From: Clostridiales bacterium
GTDB taxonomy: Bacteria > Bacillota > Clostridia > Oscillospirales > Oscillospiraceae
Assembly (NCBI GenBank): GCA_012728025.1
Contig: JAAYFX010000285.1
Span: 1 to 9,449, forward strand
Direction of reading: 5' to 3'
Length of the DNA stretch: 9,449 nt
Shown here: positions 6,126-9,449 of the stretch, piece by piece
Layout of the letters: each line of letters starts with the position of its first letter
Numbering within the stretch: the first letter of the stretch is position 1
Translations under genes and position numbers: made by a program
The notes under the pieces: model-generated
Database searches by the model: none
What the model was told of the DNA's origin: nothing
Seen by the model: the letters and a program-made list of their open reading frames with translations, nothing else

Positions 6126-8216
6126 ATGATAAACCTACCCGAGCTTTTCGGCAGTATGGCCTTTAACGAAACTGTCATGCGTGAACGCCTGCCCATGGAG
6201 GCATATAAGGCTTTAAAAAACACCATGAAAAAAGGCGTAAGGATGGATATGGCCACCGCCAACATTGTGGCAAACGCCATGAAAGACTGGGCCATAGAAA
6301 AGGGTGTTACCCACTATACACACTGGTTCCAACCTCTTTCCGGAATTACCGCAGAAAAGCACGACGGCTTTATAAGCCCCTGTGCCGGCGGCGGAATTAT
6401 AATGGAGTTTTCCGGAAAAGCTTTGATTAAAGGCGAGTCCGACGCTTCGAGCTTTCCCTCCGGTGGACTTCGGGCAACCTTTGAGGCTAGGGGCTACACT
6501 TCTTGGGACCCCACCTCCTATGCATTTATAAAGGACGGTGTTTTGTGTATACCCACAGCCTTTTGCTCCTTCAGCGGCGAAGCGCTGGACACAAAAACTC
6601 CCCTTCTTCGCTCTATGGAAGCCTTAAACACCCAGACAAAGCGCATTTTAAAGCTTTTTGGCAATGAGTGTGGTCGGGTTTTTTCCACCTCGGGTCTTGA
6701 GCAAGAGTATTTTCTTATTGACCGCAGTACATACAACCAGAGAAACGACCTTATATATACAGGACGAACACTTTTCGGCGCCCGCCCTCCTAAGGGTCAG
6801 GAGCTTGACGACCATTACTTTGGCTCTATAAAAATCCGTGTATCCGCCTTTATGAAGGAGCTTAACGAAGAGCTTTGGAAGCTTGGCGTTCTGGCAAAAA
6901 CCGAGCATAACGAATCGGCTCCCGCCCAGCATGAGCTTGCCCCCATCTTCACCACCTCCAACATTGCCGTTGACCATAACCAGCTTACAATGGAAATTAT
7001 GCGCAAGGTGGCAAAGCGCCACGACCTAACCTGTCTTTTACACGAAAAGCCCTTTGCGGGAATAAACGGCAGTGGAAAGCATAATAACTGGGCCATCTCC
7101 ACAGACGACGGCACAAACCTTTTGGAATCCGGTGAAACCCCCGAAGAAAATGCCCAGTTTCTTCTTATCGTCTGCGCTGTTATAAAGGCTGTGGACGAAT
7201 ATCAAGACCTTTTGCGCATCTCTGCCGCCTCCTGCGGAAACGACCATCGTCTAGGTGGAAATGAGGCACCGCCTTCTATTATCTCTGTTTTTCTCGGTGA
7301 CGAACTTTCGGCGATTTTGGATGCCATTAAAGATGGAACTGTTTATGATAAAAAAGAATCCGGCAGTATAACCGTCGGCGTGGATGCCCTGCCCGCCTTC
7401 CCTCGGGACACGACAGACAGAAACCGCACCTCCCCCTTCGCCTTCACCGGCAACAAGTTTGAGTTTCGTATGCCCGGCTCTTCCATGTCTGCCGCTTCTT
7501 CCACCACCTTCATAAACACCATTGTGGCAGAGTCCTTCCGCCAGTTTGCCGATAAGCTTGAAAATGCCTCTGACTTTACGGCGGAGCTTAATGAGCTTAT
7601 TAGGGAAACCATAAAGAAGCACGAGCGCATAATATTCAATGGCAACGGATACGACGAAGCTTGGGTTAAGCTTGCGGAAAGCCGTGGACTTTCAAACTAT
7701 ATCACCACCGCTGACTGTATGCCTCATTTAACTGATGAGAAAAATATAAAGCTTTTTGAGCGCCATGGCATTTACTCTGAAAAAGAGCTTTTTGCCAGAA
7801 GAGACATACTTTTAGAAAGCTACTGCAAGCAGGTGAAAATTGAAGCTCTCGTTATGATTGAAATGGTTCGGCGTGACATTATTCCCTCGGTAATCCCCTA
7901 TGAAAAAACCCTTGCCGACGCTATAATCGCCATGAAAACCGTTTCCAAAGACCTAAACTGCCGTACGGAAACTGCCCTGTTAAAGCAGGTATCCGAGCTT
8001 TTAGAGCAGGTTTCGGACTGCTGTGACAGTCTTGAAAAATCTGTTGCCGGCATATGCACACAGCCTTCTGAACTTCACGATTCCCTTAGAAGCTGCAACG
8101 ATGTGGTTTTGCGGGATATGCAGAACCTTCGAACAGTTACAGACAGGCTTGAAACTCTTGTGGGCAAAGACATCTGGCCATATCCCTCATACGGCAGACT
8201 GCTTTACAGGGTTTAA
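6126..8216 (+). CDS. glnN: glutamine synthetase type III (GlnN)
   Basis: Makes glutamine from glutamate, ammonia and ATP in the cytoplasm; type III enzymes are large dodecamers found in Bacteroidetes, clostridia and cyanobacteria. The 696-residue length is typical of GSIII and much larger than GSI. Visible blocks are the family-specific N-terminus (ELFGSMAFNETVMRERLP), FQPLSGITAEKHDGF (68-82), the metal-site segment SGLEQEYFLID (189-199), KTEHNESAPAQHELAP (258-273), HEKPFAGINGSGKHNNWA (306-323), GNDHRLGGNEAPP (371-383) and DRNRTSPFAFTGNKFEFR (431-448). The C-terminal region (about 480-696) is the helical GSIII extension. GGAGG lies six bases before the ATG at 6126. The 5' gene is rsmG; no glnR, amtB or glutamate synthase gene lies nearby. 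All catalytic blocks appear intact, with no sign of frameshift. A 23-bp inverted repeat 32 bp after the stop probably ends the transcript. Confidence 0.97.
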   Translation: MINLPELFGSMAFNETVMRERLPMEAYKALKNTMKKGVRMDMATANIVANAMKDWAIEKGVTHYTHWFQPLSGITAEKHDGFISPCAGGGIIMEFSGKALIKGESDASSFPSGGLRATFEARGYTSWDPTSYAFIKDGVLCIPTAFCSFSGEALDTKTPLLRSMEALNTQTKRILKLFGNECGRVFSTSGLEQEYFLIDRSTYNQRNDLIYTGRTLFGARPPKGQELDDHYFGSIKIRVSAFMKELNEELWKLGVLAKTEHNESAPAQHELAPIFTTSNIAVDHNQLTMEIMRKVAKRHDLTCLLHEKPFAGINGSGKHNNWAISTDDGTNLLESGETPEENAQFLLIVCAVIKAVDEYQDLLRISAASCGNDHRLGGNEAPPSIISVFLGDELSAILDAIKDGTVYDKKESGSITVGVDALPAFPRDTTDRNRTSPFAFTGNKFEFRMPGSSMSAASSTTFINTIVAESFRQFADKLENASDFTAELNELIRETIKKHERIIFNGNGYDEAWVKLAESRGLSNYITTADCMPHLTDEKNIKLFERHGIYSEKELFARRDILLESYCKQVKIEALVMIEMVRRDIIPSVIPYEKTLADAIIAMKTVSKDLNCRTETALLKQVSELLEQVSDCCDSLEKSVAGICTQPSELHDSLRSCNDVVLRDMQNLRTVTDRLETLVGKDIWPYPSYGRLLYRV

Positions 8217-8248
8217 ATATGCAAAGTTAAGGCTATTAATGGCCGCAT

Positions 8249-8303
8249 ACATAGGTCAAGGTGTATTTAGATTTTCGTCTAAATACACCTTGACCTATGT
8301 TTT
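8249..8303 (+). terminator. perfect 23-bp inverted repeat: glnN terminator overlapping the next promoter
   Basis: The arms 8249-8271 and 8278-8300 are perfectly complementary over 23 bp, with loop TTTTCG, and the 3' arm runs into TTTT (8300-8303). It sits 32 bp after the glnN stop, a good intrinsic terminator. Its 3' arm also contains the -35 of the sdpR promoter (8290-8295), and its centre is one copy of the putative operator, so it may act at the DNA level too. Confidence 0.8.
8265..8284. promoter_or_regulatory. putative operator copy 1 for the ArsR-family repressor
   Basis: ATTTAGA (8265-8271), six bases TTTTCG, then TCTAAAT (8278-8284): a palindrome identical in half-sites and spacing to the one at 8321-8340. 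Its centre is about 50 bp upstream of the predicted transcript start, directly upstream of the -35. Confidence 0.6.
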
Positions 8304-8318
8304 AGTTTATGCTAAAAT
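8290..8318 (+). promoter_or_regulatory. sigma-A promoter of the sdpRI-like operon
   Basis: TTGACC (8290-8295) and TAAAAT (8313-8318) are separated by exactly 17 bp; the -35 matches at five of six positions and so does the -10. Transcription should start near 8325, inside the second operator-like palindrome. It is the best vegetative promoter in the window. Confidence 0.75.
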
Positions 8319-8320
8319 CT

Positions 8321-8340
8321 ATTTAGATAAACTTCTAAAT
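8321..8340. promoter_or_regulatory. putative operator copy 2 for the ArsR-family repressor
   Basis: ATTTAGA (8321-8327), six bases TAAACT, then TCTAAAT (8334-8340). It covers the predicted transcript start, the classical position for repression, and lies just before the ribosome binding site (GGAGGT, 8344-8349). It is the same 7-6-7 palindrome as at 8265-8284, with the centres 56 bp apart and different spacer bases. Confidence 0.65.
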
Positions 8341-8354
8341 GCTGGAGGTGGAGC

Positions 8355-8633
8355 ATGGGCTTTCCGGATACCTTTAAAGCCTTGTCTGACCCTATAAGGC
8401 GTGAAATTCTTTTGATGCTAAGAAGCGGCCCCCTCTCTGCCGGTGAAATAGGAAAAAACTTTGATATAACGGGGGCCAGCATATCCTATCATCTTTCACA
8501 GCTTAAAAAGGCCGGTCTTGTTATGGAGACAAAGCATAAAAACTATGTATTTTACGAGCTTAACACCTCGGTTTTTGAGGAGCTTATGCTGTGGTTTTCT
8601 CAGTTTAGGGGGGAGAAAAATGAAAGTATTTAA
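8355..8633 (+). CDS. sdpR: SdpR-like ArsR-family autorepressor
   Basis: A 92-residue winged-helix DNA-binding protein. KALSDPIRREILLML (8-22) is the usual ArsR/SdpR opening; the helix-turn-helix covers about residues 28-56 (SAGEIGKNF, SISYHLSQLKKAGLV), followed by a beta wing (ETKHKNYVFYELN, 58-70). It contains no cysteine and lacks the ELCVCDL metal motif, so it is not a classical ArsR metal sensor. In Bacillus subtilis SdpR represses its own operon with sdpI, and membrane SdpI sequesters it when the toxin SdpC is bound; the same gene pair here suggests the same logic. GGAGGT lies five bases before the ATG. The end overlaps sdpI by 14 bp, indicating translational coupling. Two matching palindromes bracket its promoter. 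Family and gene pairing are secure; orthology to Bacillus SdpR is inferred. Confidence 0.88.
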   Translation: MGFPDTFKALSDPIRREILLMLRSGPLSAGEIGKNFDITGASISYHLSQLKKAGLVMETKHKNYVFYELNTSVFEELMLWFSQFRGEKNESI

Positions 8634-9267
8634 TAAAAAACAACTTATAATATCCTGTCTTGTCTGCCTTTTGCCCCTTATGCTTGTTTTTTCCCTTTGG
8701 GACAGTCTGCCAGACCAGCTTCCCATACATTTTAATATGCAAGGTGAGGCAGATAACTACGCTCCAAAGGCCGCCGCTGCCTTGGGGCTTCCGGCTTCCA
8801 TGGTTTTTTTAAACCTTATAATCTACTTTGCTATCAAAGCCGACCCGAAAAAGAAAAATGTAAACAACACCATCGCTTTAATCTCCCTGTGGATTGCCCC
8901 TGTTTTAAGCCTTATTCTTGTTCCCTTGACGCTATTTAAGGGTCTGGGCTACAACATCCCCATAAATGTTGTTGTACCTGCCTTTGTGGGTCTAATCATC
9001 ATCATAATCGGCAATTATTTGCCGAAAACCCGCCAAAGCTATACAGTGGGCATAAAGCTGCCATGGACACTGAACGACGAAGAAAATTGGAACAAAACCC
9101 ATAGGTTTTCAGGCTTCGTCTGGGTTATTTGCGGAGCTGTTATTTTGATTAGCTCTTTTCTTGAAGGCGGTTTTCTTTTCCTCATTCTGCCTATTATACT
9201 TCTTGTGCTTCTCCCTTTGGTATATTCGTATTTGCTGTATAAAAGAAAATCAAGAAAAAAGCAATAA
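8620..9267 (+). CDS. sdpI: SdpI-family membrane immunity/signalling protein
   Basis: A 215-residue integral membrane protein with about six hydrophobic segments (8-26, 56-72, 84-106, 113-133, 164-181, 184-207) and a basic C-terminal tail. The first extracytoplasmic stretch LPDQLPIHFNMQGEAD (30-45) is the DUF1648 signature, and GNYLPK (131-136), GIKLPWTL (144-151), EENWNKTH and RFSG (154-165) are the SdpI-family signature. In Bacillus SdpI protects from the SdpC toxin and conveys its presence to SdpR. No sdpABC-like genes are in the window, so here it may protect against foreign toxins or answer another envelope signal. The ATG at 8620 was chosen over earlier in-frame starts because GGGGGGAG lies four bases upstream, it opens on the first membrane segment, and it gives the normal family length. 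No clear terminator follows; an IS element starts shortly after. Confidence 0.9.
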   Translation: MKVFNKKQLIISCLVCLLPLMLVFSLWDSLPDQLPIHFNMQGEADNYAPKAAAALGLPASMVFLNLIIYFAIKADPKKKNVNNTIALISLWIAPVLSLILVPLTLFKGLGYNIPINVVVPAFVGLIIIIIGNYLPKTRQSYTVGIKLPWTLNDEENWNKTHRFSGFVWVICGAVILISSFLEGGFLFLILPIILLVLLPLVYSYLLYKRKSRKKQ

Positions 9268-9320
9268 AACTCAAGGCTGAGCTTTACAATATCAAAAGAT
9301 ATGGATGTATATTAAAAAAG

Positions 9321-9350
9321 TAGACACTCAAAAGTGTAAAGTAGTATAAT
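9321..9350 (+). promoter_or_regulatory. transposase promoter
   Basis: TAGACA (9321-9326, five of six to the -35 consensus) and a perfect TATAAT (9345-9350) are separated by 18 bp. The promoter lies 30 bp upstream of the OrfA start, in the expected left-end position of an IS3 element. Confidence 0.6.
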
Positions 9351-9380
9351 TAAGTAGACACAAACAAGGAGGGAAAAGCT

Positions 9381-9449
9381 ATGAGCACTTATCGAAAGTA
9401 TGACGATGATTTTAAGCAAAGTCTCGTCAATCTGTATCACAGCGGTAAA
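9381..9449 (+). CDS. IS3-family transposase OrfA (N-terminal 23 residues)
   Basis: The frame opens with ATG at 9381 after a strong AAGGAGGG ribosome binding site, 7 nt away, and stays open to the window edge. The peptide begins MSTYRKYDDDF and continues KQSLVNLYHSG, which matches the opening of IS3-type OrfA proteins (tyrosine/lysine/aspartate-rich start, then the first helix of a helix-turn-helix that binds the IS ends). In this family OrfB, the DDE integrase, is made by frameshift fusion and should follow downstream. Identification rests on only 23 residues. Confidence 0.75.
   Translation, partial: MSTYRKYDDDFKQSLVNLYHSGK

Larger units (their letters stand above)
9318..9449 (+). mobile_element. 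left part of an IS3-family insertion sequence (runs off window)
   Basis: The DNA after sdpI contains a transposase promoter and the first codons of an IS3-type OrfA. A 10-bp direct repeat AAGTAGACAC (9318-9327 and 9352-9361) and a small ACACT/AGTGT hairpin (9324-9328 with 9333-9337) lie in what should be the left end. The exact terminus cannot be set because the right end and the target duplication are outside the window; the left boundary given is a guess. Confidence 0.5.

Noticed and set aside
6648..7622. Several minus-strand open frames opposite glnN
   Set aside because: They are shadows of a complete glutamine synthetase III frame, and none has a credible start or product.
9289..9302. 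ATATC-AAAA-GATAT hairpin after sdpI as a terminator
   Set aside because: Only five AT-rich pairs and no T tract; too weak to call.
1..9449. CRISPR array, tRNA or rRNA genes
   Set aside because: No regularly spaced repeats, cloverleaf-like sequence or rRNA motif was seen on either strand.

Overview
The window looks like chromosomal DNA from an anaerobic, endospore-forming member of the Clostridia (Firmicutes). The reasons are a dense set of sporulation genes (spo0A, spoIVB, spoIIP and a SleB/CwlJ-like wall hydrolase), strong GGAGG-type ribosome binding sites, AT-rich intergenic DNA with hairpin-plus-T terminators, and a clostridial-style type III glutamine synthetase. No species can be named from the sequence alone.

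Layout. The left part (1-3873) is read entirely on the minus strand. From right to left it holds spoIIP (peptidoglycan hydrolase for engulfment), a two-CBS-domain protein with its own promoter, structured leader and terminator, spoIVB (the PDZ/serine protease that signals from forespore to mother cell), and the first 165 codons of spo0A, cut by the window edge. The DNA upstream of spo0A carries one perfect and two near-perfect Spo0A boxes, as expected for autoregulation. The right part (4370-9449) is read entirely on the plus strand: an exported hydrolase with a stalk of copper-amine-oxidase-like repeats and a SleB-type catalytic domain, then rsmG (16S rRNA m7G methyltransferase), glnN (glutamine synthetase III), a two-gene sdpR-sdpI-like operon, and the first 23 codons of an IS3-family transposase OrfA. 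The 496-bp divergent spacer (3874-4369) has no convincing gene but contains a good sigma-E-like promoter pointing at the hydrolase.

How the parts fit. The left side and the first gene on the right form a sporulation and cell-wall neighbourhood: Spo0A is the master regulator, SpoIVB belongs to the sigma-K checkpoint, SpoIIP drives engulfment, and the hydrolase plausibly acts on spore peptidoglycan. rsmG and glnN are housekeeping genes. The most interesting accessory piece is the sdpRI-like module. A Cys-free ArsR-family repressor overlaps by 14 bp a six-segment membrane protein of the SdpI immunity family. Its promoter is bracketed by two copies of the same 20-bp palindrome (ATTTAGA-N6-TCTAAAT); one copy is the tip of a perfect 23-bp inverted repeat that also looks like the glnN terminator. 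No sdpABC toxin genes are visible in the window. An IS3-type element begins about 50-110 bp downstream of sdpI.
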